From assembly GCA_047947185.1 (NCBI GenBank), contig CP170502.1, positions 2,108,001 to 2,172,000 on the forward strand: 64,000 bases of DNA, in the 5' to 3' direction. Positions 53,337 to 62,789 of this stretch are shown one piece after another. The first letter of the stretch is position 1, and every line of letters starts with the position of its first letter. The notes beneath the pieces are model-generated. The model ran no database searches and was not told the DNA's origin. It saw only the letters and a program-made list of their open reading frames with translations. Source of the stretch: JANQJA01 sp047947185 (GTDB taxonomy: Bacteria; Pseudomonadota; Gammaproteobacteria; Pseudomonadales; Azotimanducaceae). The position numbers were made by a program, and so were the translations under genes.

Positions 53337-54095
53337 TCAGCTGTCGGAGGCTTCCGGGGCAGCGTCTTCTGCAGCTTCTTCGACTTCCACGAATTCGCTT
53401 GCTCCCCCCTGAAACTCGTCTTTGCCTTCGATGACCGCATCAGCAATTGCCTCAACAAACAGGCGCACTGACCGTATGGCGTCATCATTGCCGGGAATTA
53501 CGTAGTCCACACCGTCCGGGTTGCTGTTGGTGTCCACAATGCCGACCACGGGAATACCCAGCTTGTTGGCTTCCGTAATGGCAATACGTTCATGGTCAAC
53601 GTCAACCACAAACAGTACGTCAGGCAGGCCGCCCATGTCCTTGATGCCGCCCAGGCTGGTTTCAAGCTTCAGCAGCAGGTTCTGGCGGGTCAGCGCCTCT
53701 TTCTTGGTCAGTTTGTCCATGGTGCCGTCCTTGATCTGGGCTTCAAGGTCGCGCAGGCGGCGGATCGACTGCCGGATTGTCTTGTAGTTGGTGAGCATGC
53801 CACCCAGCCAGCGCTTGTCGACATAAGGCATGCCGCAACGCTCTGCGTGTTCCTTCACAACCTTGCCGGCATTACGCTTGGTGCCGACAAAAAGAATCTT
53901 GTTCTTCTTGCGAGCGACAGATTTGACGAAGGCAAGCGCTTCGTCCAGCGCTGGCACCGTCTGTTCGAGATTAATGATATGGATGTTGTTCCTGGCGCCA
54001 AAGATGAACTGGTTCATCTTGGGGTTCCAGTATCTGGTCTGATGACCAAAGTGAGCGCCCGCTTCCAGCAGGTCCCGCATAGTTACGCTAGACAT
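53337..54095 (-). CDS. rpsB: 30S ribosomal protein S2
   Basis: 252 residues with the S2 signatures MRDLLEAGAHFGHQTRYWNPKM and PDVLFVVDVDHERIAI, and an acidic C-terminal tail. S2 binds the small subunit next to S1. CGGAG precedes the ATG. The upstream leader is about 130 nt; S2 is known to repress its own operon in gammaproteobacteria, so the leader is a likely control site. Confidence 0.98.
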   Translation of the reverse strand: MSSVTMRDLLEAGAHFGHQTRYWNPKMNQFIFGARNNIHIINLEQTVPALDEALAFVKSVARKKNKILFVGTKRNAGKVVKEHAERCGMPYVDKRWLGGMLTNYKTIRQSIRRLRDLEAQIKDGTMDKLTKKEALTRQNLLLKLETSLGGIKDMGGLPDVLFVVDVDHERIAITEANKLGIPVVGIVDTNSNPDGVDYVIPGNDDAIRSVRLFVEAIADAVIEGKDEFQGGASEFVEVEEAAEDAAPEASDS

Positions 54096-54205
54096 AATAA
54101 CTCCGATAAGTTTGGGTTAAGCCTCCACACACCCCATGCTCCAACCCTTGCGGGCACCCGGAACACGTGACGGTGCGTGTGAGTATTTGGGCGTGAGCTG
54201 TCGAT

Positions 54206-54217
54206 ATTGGTACCAAT
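54206..54217. promoter_or_regulatory. 12-bp perfect palindrome in the rpsB leader
   Basis: ATTGGTACCAAT is a perfect inverted repeat just downstream of the candidate rpsB transcription start. It could be an operator or an RNA stem in the S2 leader. No regulator is recognised. Confidence 0.3.
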
Positions 54218-54234
54218 GGCCCCGCCGGGCGCGC

Positions 54235-54263
54235 TTTATACCATAATGACCGGGGCCACGCCA
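54235..54263 (-). promoter_or_regulatory. Candidate rpsB promoter (extended -10)
   Basis: On the minus strand TGG-TATAAA forms an extended -10 (plus positions 54235-54240), followed by a GC-rich discriminator (GCGCGCCC) typical of ribosomal promoters. The -35 region at 17-bp spacing is poor. Predicted start about 54228. Confidence 0.4.
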
Positions 54264-54340
54264 GCAAACGGTGGTAGAGGAGTCCTTCCTGCACTGGTAT
54301 CATTCGCCCCCCGAACCAAACCCTGGCAGACGATTCCTGC

Positions 54341-55123
54341 ATGTCCATCAATCTCAAGACACCCGAAGAAATCGAAAAGATGCGCGTTGTAGGTCAGCTT
54401 GCGGCGCGACAACTCGAAATGATTGCAGAACACATCAAACCAGGCATCAGTACGGGTGAACTGGACCGGATCTGCCATGACTACACCATCAACTGCCAGC
54501 AGGCAATTCCGGCACCGCTGAATTACCGGGGTTTTCCCAAGTCCATCTGTACCTCGGTTAACCATGTTGTCTGCCACGGCATCCCGAGCGATGACAAGAT
54601 TCTCAAGGATGGTGACATCATCAACGTTGATGTGACGCTGCTGAAGGACGAGTTTCACGGTGATACCAGCAAGACTTTTTTTGTCGGTAAACCCAGCGTC
54701 CTGGCCGAGCGCCTGGTGGATGTCACCCAACAGTGCCTCTATCGCGGTATCCGCGCCGTAAAACCGGGCGCACACCTCGGCGATATTGGGCATGCCATAC
54801 AGCAACTGGCAGAAAAACATCGCTTCTCCGTGGTGCGGGAATACTGTGGCCACGGCATCGGCAGAATTTTCCACGACGAACCCCAGGTGCTGCACTACGG
54901 CAAACCAGGCACCGGACCCAGGCTTGAAGCCGGCATGACATTTACCATTGAACCAATGATCAATGCCGGGAAAGCCGCCGTTCGCCTCCTGCCCGACGAA
55001 TGGACCGTGGTCACCAAAGATCACAAGCTCACCGCCCAATGGGAGCACACTATCCTCGTTACAGAAACCGGCTACGAGATTCTTACCTATCGCTCGGACG
55101 ATACCATCGAGCGCTGCACCTGA
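54341..55123 (+). CDS. map: Methionine aminopeptidase, type I
   Basis: 260 residues. Metal-binding residues are in INVDVTLLKDEFHGDTSKTF, GHGIGRIFHDEP and TIEPMINAG. It removes the initiator Met from new proteins and needs two divalent metals. Divergent from rpsB; the neighbouring genes rpsB and glnD match the order in pseudomonads. Confidence 0.97.
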   Translation: MSINLKTPEEIEKMRVVGQLAARQLEMIAEHIKPGISTGELDRICHDYTINCQQAIPAPLNYRGFPKSICTSVNHVVCHGIPSDDKILKDGDIINVDVTLLKDEFHGDTSKTFFVGKPSVLAERLVDVTQQCLYRGIRAVKPGAHLGDIGHAIQQLAEKHRFSVVREYCGHGIGRIFHDEPQVLHYGKPGTGPRLEAGMTFTIEPMINAGKAAVRLLPDEWTVVTKDHKLTAQWEHTILVTETGYEILTYRSDDTIERCT

Positions 55124-55137
55124 TGGGGCGCATTTAA

Positions 55138-57849
55138 TTGTCCACACAACCCCTGATAGACGCGACCACCAGTTCAGCCGCTGACCTCCTTGAGGAACAG
55201 CTTAAAGGCGCAAAGCTGGTCATTCCCGTGTTCAAGGAGGCGCTCCGGGCATTTCGCATGGAACTGGAGGACCGCTTCAGGACCGGCGGTGATGCCGAGG
55301 AACTGATCAAGGCGCGCGCCCGCTTTACTGACAGGGTACTCGGCCTGGCCTGGCGGCGCTTCAGTTGGGAGGAAAACCTGGGAAGCTGGCGCAAACACCG
55401 CATTGCGCTGGTGGCCGTGGGCGGCTACGGGCGGGGTGAACTCCATCCACATTCTGACATTGACCTCTTGATCCTGCTGGAGCGGAATTCCTACGAAACC
55501 CACAAGGGCAATATCCAGAGCTTTCTCACCCTGTTGTGGGATATCGGGCTGGAGGTTGGGCACAGTGTTCGGTCCATCAAGGAGTGCCAGAGCCAGGCGC
55601 GCAATGATGTGACGGTGCTGACAGCGCTCATGGAATCCCGCACCCTGTGTGGTGATGACGAACTGCGCCAGCGAATGGACAAGCTGATTGGTGCCAACAA
55701 GATCTGGCCTGCCAAAAAGTTCTTTGCTGCCAAAAGGCAGGAACAGGAAGAGCGCCACCGCAAGTCAGACCACACCGAATACAGCCTGGAACCGAACGTC
55801 AAGACGTCACCCGGTGGCCTGCGGGACATCCAGACCGTCATGTGGATCGCCCGCCGCCAGTTTGGCACAGTTGACTTCGACGACCTGGTGAACCAGCAGT
55901 TCATAACCGTACCGGAGCGGGATATCCTGCGCACCGGCCAGGCCCTGCTGTGGAAGATTCGGTTTGGCCTGCACATTATCAGCGGCAGGGATGATGACCG
56001 CTTGCTGTTCGAGCACCAGCAGAAACTCGCGGCCATGTTTGGTTATGAGGACCGGGATCAGTTGGCCGTTGAGCAATTCATGCAGGGTTATTACCGCACC
56101 GCACTGGAGGTCAACGCGGTCTCCGAGTTGCTGCTGCAGCACTTTGACGAAGCCATTATTGGTGCTGGCAGCCGGAGCACAGTGCGCCCCATCAACGAAC
56201 GTTTCCAGATTCGCAACAACTACATAGAGGTTACCGCGGAAGACGTTTTCGCCAGGCATCCACCCGCGCTGCTGGAGATTTTTGTTCACCTGGGCCGCGA
56301 CGTCTCGATTGAAGGCACGCGGGCTTCCACAATTCGCCTGATCCGGCGCAGCCTGGACCTGATTGATGATGACTTCCGCCACAACCCCGAGGCAACCGGC
56401 AACTTCATGGCGCTGCTGTCTTCCTCGGAGCGGCTGTTTTCCCAGCTTCGCCGCATGGAGCGATACGGCATACTCGGGACCTACCTGCCGGAATTCGGGC
56501 GGGTGATCGGGCAAATGCAGTTTGACCTGTTCCACATCTATACGGTGGACGCCCACACCCTGCAGGTTGTCCGCAACATGCGCCGCTTCCGGTATCGCAA
56601 CCAGGAACAACGCTACCCCATTGCCGCCCATATCTATCCACGCCTGCCCAAGGTGGAGCTGCTGTTTATTGCCGGGCTCTATCATGATATCGCCAAAGGC
56701 CAGGGGGGTGATCATTCCATGCTGGGCGAAAGCGTGGCGGAAAATTTCTGCCAGCGACATGGACTCGGGAGCTGGGATACGCGTCTCGTCTGCTGGCTTG
56801 TGCGCCACCACCTGGAAATGTCATACACCGCGCAAAGGCGCGACATTTCGGACCCTGACGTGATTCGCGACTTTGCGTTGTTTGTAGGTGACCAGGTGCG
56901 CCTCGATTATCTCTATGCCCTGACGGTGGCCGATATCAACGCAACCAATCCCCAGTTGTGGAACAGCTGGCGCGCGTCACTGATGCGCCAGCTTTACGTC
57001 GAAACCAAGAAAATGCTCAGGCACGGGCTGGAAAACTATGCAGACCGCTCCGAGTTCATTGCTGAAAACCAGAATCACGCCATTGCGCGGCTTGCCGAGC
57101 AGGGAATGAGCCGGGAGCAAGTGCTCGATATCTGGGGAACGGTTGATGACGACTATTTCCTGCGCGAATCAATCAGCGAGATTGTGGCGCAAACGCTTGC
57201 CATCCGTGATCACGATCTCGCCAACGGACCACTGATCATGATTTCCGATGATGTGTCGAGCCGGGCAAATGAAGGGGCAACCAACATCTTCATTTATGCC
57301 AACCGCAGCGAGCGGATCTTCATGTCGTCGGTGACGGCGCTTGATCTTCTGAATATCGATGTGGTCGACGCCCGCATCTCAAGCTCGGAGAGCGTGGCCT
57401 TTGATACCTTTACCGTGCTCGAGTCAAACGGCGAACCGGTCGGCAACAAGCCTGCCCGGATCGAACAGATCAGGAAAACCCTGGCAAGACATATCACTTC
57501 AGACGGCAAGTTTGAGGCGCCGGCCAACCGGCGTACGCCGAGGGTCCTGAAACAGTTCGACTTCAAGACCGAAGTGACCATCAGCAACGACGTCAACTCC
57601 GAGCAGACCATTCTGGAGGTCGTCACACCCGACAGACCCGGCCTGCTGGCAATTATCGCCAAAATATTTGTGGAGCTGGACATCATTCTGCAAAGCGCAA
57701 AAATTACGACCCTGGGTGAGCGGGTTGAGGATTTGTTCTACATTGTAGACCGCAGGCACATGCCGATCAGCAATTCGGAAACCTGCCAGCTGTTGCGCGA
57801 TCGAATCTGCCGTGAACTCGATTACCATGTCCAGGAGGTTGTGGATTGA
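55138..57849 (+). CDS. glnD: Bifunctional [protein-PII] uridylyltransferase / uridylyl-removing enzyme
   Basis: 903 residues. The nucleotidyltransferase motif GGYGRGELHPHSDID lies at 95-109, the HD hydrolase domain has H516-D517, and two ACT domains lie at about 718-765 and 824-875 that sense glutamine. It adds or removes UMP on PII proteins and so controls glutamine synthetase and nitrogen genes. The start appears to be TTG at 55138, 14 bp after map; no ATG fits better. Confidence 0.97.
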   Translation: MSTQPLIDATTSSAADLLEEQLKGAKLVIPVFKEALRAFRMELEDRFRTGGDAEELIKARARFTDRVLGLAWRRFSWEENLGSWRKHRIALVAVGGYGRGELHPHSDIDLLILLERNSYETHKGNIQSFLTLLWDIGLEVGHSVRSIKECQSQARNDVTVLTALMESRTLCGDDELRQRMDKLIGANKIWPAKKFFAAKRQEQEERHRKSDHTEYSLEPNVKTSPGGLRDIQTVMWIARRQFGTVDFDDLVNQQFITVPERDILRTGQALLWKIRFGLHIISGRDDDRLLFEHQQKLAAMFGYEDRDQLAVEQFMQGYYRTALEVNAVSELLLQHFDEAIIGAGSRSTVRPINERFQIRNNYIEVTAEDVFARHPPALLEIFVHLGRDVSIEGTRASTIRLIRRSLDLIDDDFRHNPEATGNFMALLSSSERLFSQLRRMERYGILGTYLPEFGRVIGQMQFDLFHIYTVDAHTLQVVRNMRRFRYRNQEQRYPIAAHIYPRLPKVELLFIAGLYHDIAKGQGGDHSMLGESVAENFCQRHGLGSWDTRLVCWLVRHHLEMSYTAQRRDISDPDVIRDFALFVGDQVRLDYLYALTVADINATNPQLWNSWRASLMRQLYVETKKMLRHGLENYADRSEFIAENQNHAIARLAEQGMSREQVLDIWGTVDDDYFLRESISEIVAQTLAIRDHDLANGPLIMISDDVSSRANEGATNIFIYANRSERIFMSSVTALDLLNIDVVDARISSSESVAFDTFTVLESNGEPVGNKPARIEQIRKTLARHITSDGKFEAPANRRTPRVLKQFDFKTEVTISNDVNSEQTILEVVTPDRPGLLAIIAKIFVELDIILQSAKITTLGERVEDLFYIVDRRHMPISNSETCQLLRDRICRELDYHVQEVVD

Positions 57850-59063
57850 ACAAGCGCCTTGAACTGCTGCAACCCTATCCATTTGAGCGCCTGGGCGCAC
57901 TGCTGGACCAGGTCGAGCCCCCGGCGGGCAGCAAACATATCCCGCTATCACTGGGCGAACCCAAACACGCGACGCCGGATTTCCTGGTTGAACGCTATCG
58001 CGACGAGAAGACAGTGCGGCACGGGCTCGGCACCTATCCGCCAACCCGGGGTATCCCCGAGCTACGCCAGGCGATTGCCAGTTTTGTTAACACGCGCTTC
58101 AGCCTTAAAAGCACACCCATCGATCCTGAAACGCAGGTACTGCCGGTCAATGGCACGCGCGAAGCCCTGTTTGCAGTGGCCCAGGCACTTGTCGATCCGA
58201 CTGCGGAAACCACCACCCTCATGCCAAACCCTTTCTACCAGATCTATGAAGGGGCAGCCCTGCTGGCTGGCAGTACACCGGTGTATTTGCCCTGCAAGGC
58301 TGGTAATGACTTCAATCCCGACTTTTCCGGTGTGACAGCCGAAGAGTGGACCCGCTGCAGCATGGTCTATATCTGTTCACCGGGTAACCCGACGGGTGCA
58401 GTCATGTCTGTTGCCGATATGCAGGCGCTGATCCGCCGCTCGGACGAGTACGGATTTGTGATTGTATCTGACGAGTGTTATTCGGAAATCTACGATGACG
58501 AGGCCGCACCACCCCCCGGTCTGCTGGAAGCTGCCAGCGCCATGGGGCGAGCGGACTTTTCGAACTGCCTTGCGTTCAACAGCCTGTCAAAACGTTCGAA
58601 CCTGCCCGGCCTGCGCTCGGGTTACGTCTGCGGCGATGCCCGCCTGATAGAACAATTCCTGCTGTACCGCACCTACCATGGTTCAGCGATGCCGGTGCAT
58701 CACCAGCATATCAGCACTGCCGCCTGGCAGGACGAGGCGCACGTGCGGGTAAACCGTGCACTCTATCGTGCCAAGTTCGATGCGGTACTGGAGGTGCTTG
58801 ACAACGTCTGGCCAATGACGCGTCCGCCTGCCGGGTTTTATCTCTGGCCCGAGACGCCGGTTGATGACCTTACCTTCACCCAGAAACTGATGGCGCACCA
58901 GAATATCAAGGTGGTGCCCGGCACTTTCCTCGGGCGAGTGGGTAAGACCACCAACCCGGGCGCCGGGCGCGTTCGCATGGCCCTGGTTGCATCCCCGGAT
59001 GAATGTGTTGAGGCTGCCCTGCGACTTCGGACCTTCATCACAGAAAAACAGTACATGCAGTGA
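57846..59063 (+). CDS. dapC: Succinyldiaminopimelate transaminase
   Basis: 405 residues, class I PLP aminotransferase. The PLP lysine is K249 in NSLSKRSNLPG; other motifs are YPPTRGIPELR, ICSPGNPTG and SDECYSEIY. It converts N-succinyl-2-amino-6-oxopimelate to N-succinyl-LL-diaminopimelate. Start is TTG with a perfect AGGAGG seven bases upstream, and it overlaps the glnD stop by three bases. The dapC-dapD-dapE linkage separates it from other class I transaminases. Confidence 0.94.
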   Translation: MNKRLELLQPYPFERLGALLDQVEPPAGSKHIPLSLGEPKHATPDFLVERYRDEKTVRHGLGTYPPTRGIPELRQAIASFVNTRFSLKSTPIDPETQVLPVNGTREALFAVAQALVDPTAETTTLMPNPFYQIYEGAALLAGSTPVYLPCKAGNDFNPDFSGVTAEEWTRCSMVYICSPGNPTGAVMSVADMQALIRRSDEYGFVIVSDECYSEIYDDEAAPPPGLLEAASAMGRADFSNCLAFNSLSKRSNLPGLRSGYVCGDARLIEQFLLYRTYHGSAMPVHHQHISTAAWQDEAHVRVNRALYRAKFDAVLEVLDNVWPMTRPPAGFYLWPETPVDDLTFTQKLMAHQNIKVVPGTFLGRVGKTTNPGAGRVRMALVASPDECVEAALRLRTFITEKQYMQ

Positions 59064-59202
59064 GGTCCGGCCCGCCGCTTCGACGGGCTGCGATTTCCCG
59101 CGGAACCGAAGTTGTACAGTAGCGGTCAAAAACACGCATAATTCACGCCTTGACACTTGCCACCACCCACGACCACTGAAATCGATCCCGACAGGACAAC
59201 CA

Positions 59203-60225
59203 ATGACTCAGTTTTTTGCACTTGCAGCCGGAATTGGCACCCAAAACACCAGAGGTGACTGGCTTGAGGTTTTTTACCCGGCTCCCCTCTTTGAACCCGC
59301 CGACGCTACTGTCAAGGCCATCGCTGATTGTCTGGGTTACACCGGTGGCAACGTCGCCCTGCCCCTGACCGACGAGACAATCGACAAATTACTGGCGCTG
59401 GCAGACCCCGCCCAGGCAGATATTCTCAGGGTAATGAAAGGCAGCCAGCAACCACGACTTGTGACCCTGCTGGAGAGCGACGCGCCGATCACGTCAACAC
59501 CCGAGGCTTACCTCAAGTTGCACCTGCTGTCCCTGCGCCATGTCAAACCCAACCAGGTCAACCTCGCCAACATTTTTGCCGCCCTGCCCAATGTGGCCTG
59601 GACCAGTGAGGGTGCCATTGATCCCGCGGAGCTCACCCAGCGACAACTGGCAGCACGCGCCGCCGGGCGAGTGCTGGAGGTAACGGGGATCGACAAGTTT
59701 CCCCGCATGACCAACTACGTGGTGCCGTCGGGCGTCAGGATCGCCCACGCTGCAAGGGTTCGACTGGGCGCTTACCTCGGTGAAGGCAGTACGGTCATGC
59801 ACGAGGGATTTGTCAACTTCAATGCCGGCGCAATGGGTCCCAACATGATTGAGGGCCGCCTCTCCCAGGGCGTCACCATGGATGCTGGCAGCGATCTGGG
59901 TGGTGGCGCCAGCACCATGGGCACCCTGTCTGGCGGGGGTGAAATTGTCCTGTCGATTGGCAAAGACTGCCTGGTTGGTGCCAACGGCGGGACCGGTATT
60001 CCGCTGGGGGATCGCTGCACCATCGAAGCAGGGCTTTACATTACGGCGAGCACTTTTGTCCAGGTACTCGACGAGAACCGGAATTTTGTCAAGGTTGTCC
60101 GCGCGCGGGAACTTGCAGGCCAGTCAGACATGCTGTTCATTCGCAATTCACAAACTGGTGTTGTTGAGTGCCGCACCAACAGGAAAGCGATAAAGCTGAA
60201 TGAAGAATTGCATTCGCACAACTAG
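59203..60225 (+). CDS. dapD: Tetrahydrodipicolinate N-succinyltransferase
   Basis: 340 residues, the long pseudomonad type. A unique N-terminal domain is followed by hexapeptide repeats of a left-handed beta-helix (about 165-280; GEGSTVMHEGFVNFNAGAMG). It transfers succinyl from succinyl-CoA in the lysine/diaminopimelate pathway. The ATG at 59203 with AGGACA upstream replaces a longer frame starting at 58987 that overlaps dapC. Confidence 0.96.
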   Translation: MTQFFALAAGIGTQNTRGDWLEVFYPAPLFEPADATVKAIADCLGYTGGNVALPLTDETIDKLLALADPAQADILRVMKGSQQPRLVTLLESDAPITSTPEAYLKLHLLSLRHVKPNQVNLANIFAALPNVAWTSEGAIDPAELTQRQLAARAAGRVLEVTGIDKFPRMTNYVVPSGVRIAHAARVRLGAYLGEGSTVMHEGFVNFNAGAMGPNMIEGRLSQGVTMDAGSDLGGGASTMGTLSGGGEIVLSIGKDCLVGANGGTGIPLGDRCTIEAGLYITASTFVQVLDENRNFVKVVRARELAGQSDMLFIRNSQTGVVECRTNRKAIKLNEELHSHN

Positions 60226-60242
60226 CAGGCGACGAGCGATCA

Positions 60243-61400
60243 ATGACCACCCTGGAAAACGAAACTGTTGAGCTTGCTGCCGCGCTGATTGGACGTCCTT
60301 CCATCTCACCCGAGGATGGCGGCTGCCAGCAACTGATGGCCGGAATCCTGACCGGCTGTGGCTTCAACATTGAATCCATGCCATTCGGTGACGTCACCAA
60401 CCTGTGGGCGACGCATGGCGAGGATGGACCCCTACTGGTATTTGCCGGTCATACTGATGTTGTGCCGCCAGGTCCACTGGACCAGTGGCAGACGCCGCCA
60501 TTCGAGGCAAGACTGCAGGATGGCATGCTGACAGGTCGCGGCGCTGCCGACATGAAAGGGTCACTGGCCGCCATGTTGCTCGCCGCACGGGATTTTGTCG
60601 GGGCGAACCAGGCGCACCGGGGCACACTCGCGTTCCTTATCACCAGTGACGAGGAGGCTGACGCGATCAACGGCACGGTGAAGGTAATCGAAGCGCTGCA
60701 GGCACGCGGCAAGGCTATTGACTGGTGCGTGGTTGGTGAACCATCAAGTTCCGTGCGAACGGGCGACGTGGTGCGCGTTGGCCGGCGTGGTTCCCTGAAT
60801 GCAACGCTGCGGGTTCTGGGCAAACAGGGCCACGTCGCCTACCCGACAGAGGCTGACAATCCCATCCATCGTGCCCTGGCGGCGCTAGGCGAGCTTGTGG
60901 CAACACACTGGGACAGCGGCAACAGGTTTTTCCCCCCCACTTCCATGCAGATTTCCAACATCAACGCGGGCACAGGCGTCACCAACGTCATTCCCGGCGA
61001 GCTTGTTGTCCGATTCAACTTCCGGTTTTCGACTGAATCCACCGCTGCGGACCTGCGGACACGGACAGAATCCCTGCTGAACAAGCACGGACTTAACTAC
61101 ACCCTGGAATGGGCCCTTTCAGGCCAGCCATTTCTGACCACCGGAAACACCCTCATCAACGCGGTCCAGGCAGCCCTGCGTAGCGCGGTCGGCTATGAAG
61201 CTGAACTGTCAACGTCAGGTGGTACATCTGATGGCCGCTTTATAGCACCCACCGGGGCAGAAGTGGTGGAACTCGGGCCCGTTAACGCGACCATCCACAA
61301 GCAGAACGAGTGTGTTGCTGTCGCTGAACTGGTCACGCTGCGAGAAGTCTATGGCAACATCATGGAACAACTGCTGGCACCACCACATGCGACCGTCTGA
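60243..61400 (+). CDS. dapE: Succinyl-diaminopimelate desuccinylase
   Basis: 385 residues, M20 metallopeptidase. Metal ligands are in FAGHTDVVPPG and GRGAADMKGSLA; the catalytic Glu is in TSDEEADA. It removes succinate to give LL-diaminopimelate for lysine and peptidoglycan. It follows dapD by 17 bp and overlaps the next small gene by 14 bp. Confidence 0.97.
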   Translation: MTTLENETVELAAALIGRPSISPEDGGCQQLMAGILTGCGFNIESMPFGDVTNLWATHGEDGPLLVFAGHTDVVPPGPLDQWQTPPFEARLQDGMLTGRGAADMKGSLAAMLLAARDFVGANQAHRGTLAFLITSDEEADAINGTVKVIEALQARGKAIDWCVVGEPSSSVRTGDVVRVGRRGSLNATLRVLGKQGHVAYPTEADNPIHRALAALGELVATHWDSGNRFFPPTSMQISNINAGTGVTNVIPGELVVRFNFRFSTESTAADLRTRTESLLNKHGLNYTLEWALSGQPFLTTGNTLINAVQAALRSAVGYEAELSTSGGTSDGRFIAPTGAEVVELGPVNATIHKQNECVAVAELVTLREVYGNIMEQLLAPPHATV

Positions 61401-61800
61401 TGCCACTCCTGATACCAATCCGGATGCCAATGAAGCTTTGCAATTTCCGGACATCGAAATTTACCTCAAGCGTCCCGCGCTGGCGCAGATTACTGACTGG
61501 CTCTCGGACCGGTTTGGTATCAGTGGCGTTCACAATCGGGCCGAGGCAACCCTGTATACCCTGGTGGCGCCCGCGCTCGAGTGTGTTGTTGTGGAGAATG
61601 CGGTTAAAGGCGGCTTTACCTCTGTCTGGTTCCGATCAGGGAAAATGCCCTGGGCAACCGATCTGGACTGCGCACGGGAAGCATTTACCCGCTTTGGTCT
61701 CGAGGTCAGGTGTTCAAGTGGCCCCTGGCAGGAGGGGGATGATGATGCACCCTGGATCAGGCTCACTGATGCAGGCGAATCCCGGGTCAACTGGTTCTAA
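61387..61800 (+). CDS. Conserved hypothetical protein downstream of dapE
   Basis: 137 residues beginning at an ATG inside the end of dapE, so it is translationally coupled. It is compact and mixed alpha/beta, with no signal or membrane segment (IEIYLKRPALAQITDWLSDRFG; PWATDLDCAREAFTRFG). A frame from 61312 in the same phase is longer but lies inside dapE. The family was not recognised. The gene is followed by a 114-bp gap with nothing notable before gspN. Confidence 0.8.
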   Translation: MRPSDATPDTNPDANEALQFPDIEIYLKRPALAQITDWLSDRFGISGVHNRAEATLYTLVAPALECVVVENAVKGGFTSVWFRSGKMPWATDLDCAREAFTRFGLEVRCSSGPWQEGDDDAPWIRLTDAGESRVNWF

Positions 61801-61914
61801 CACCCGCATGCTGACTCGCCAACCGGTTTGCCAGAAAGCACAGGCCAGCAGTCCGGGCAACTTGCTGGTGACGATCACGACCATCGACGCCTTCACCCCG
61901 GGGCGAATCAGCCC

Positions 61915-62655
61915 ATGAAGCGGAAAGTTGTTTACGTACTTACCGGAATTACCACCTTCCTCGTTTTCCTGGTGGTGTTTGCGCCAGCGGCACTGCTGTG
62001 GAACCTCGTCAAGGTCGATGTGCTGCGGACTGTGCCTGAACTGCAGGTACTTACCGTGGACGGTACCGTCTGGCAGGGTGATGCGAATCTGCGTTTTCGT
62101 GAGTTTCCCGTGACTGACCTCAACTGGACCCTTGCACCTTTGCCGCTGGTGCGCCAGCAACTGGCATTTTCCGCAACGCTTGCCGGCGACGGGCTCAATG
62201 TTGCAAGTGAGGGGACTGCCAGCGAGCCCGGCAGCAGCGGTACCCTGGATGGTTACATCGACGCCAGCTACATCAATTCTGTGGCCAGCCGTTATGGCAT
62301 GAATTTCCCGGGTCGCATTCTGCTCGAGCAGGTGACTTTTGCCGCGGACCGCACCTGGCTCACCACGGTCAGCGGTCTGCTGCGGTGGGGAGGCGGACGT
62401 GTAGTATTACAGACGCCGGCAGGCACCCAGGCTTTTCTCCTGCCGCCTCTTGAGGGACAACTCCGGCTCACCGGCAACAATCTGCAGCTGGATGTCAGCG
62501 CCCGTGAGGGACTGGTCATCAGCGTTCTGTTGCGCCCAGATGGCTGGGCGGCGGTTGATATCAAGACGAGGCTGTTGCAGGTGGCAGGCATACCCTGGCC
62601 CGGCAGTGAGAATGCGGACCTGACTGCCTTCATGCTGGAAGAAAAGGTGTTTTAG
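61915..62655 (+). CDS. gspN: Type II secretion system protein N
   Basis: 246 residues with one N-terminal membrane helix (about 5-28) and a periplasmic beta-rich domain (VDGTVWQGDANLRF; WTLAPLPLVRQQ). GspN is an accessory inner-membrane part of some type II secretion systems. The ATG at 61915 was chosen over one at 61828, which adds a polar tail before the helix. gspC and gspD follow. Confidence 0.88.
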   Translation: MKRKVVYVLTGITTFLVFLVVFAPAALLWNLVKVDVLRTVPELQVLTVDGTVWQGDANLRFREFPVTDLNWTLAPLPLVRQQLAFSATLAGDGLNVASEGTASEPGSSGTLDGYIDASYINSVASRYGMNFPGRILLEQVTFAADRTWLTTVSGLLRWGGGRVVLQTPAGTQAFLLPPLEGQLRLTGNNLQLDVSAREGLVISVLLRPDGWAAVDIKTRLLQVAGIPWPGSENADLTAFMLEEKVF

Positions 62656-62789
62656 GTGCTCAGCGGCACTCACCGGGGTGCAGATGCCGAAAGCGGCAAA
62701 TTTTGTGCCTTATTCTTGTTCATGGGGGTGGCTAGTCTTTACCCGGCGCGATTGCTAAGGTAGCCGCTCCCCAACGCCTGGAGGCAAAA

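Noticed and set aside
55807..56811. 334-codon minus-strand frame
   Set aside because: It is antisense to glnD and lacks any recognisable domain; long antisense frames are expected at this GC content.
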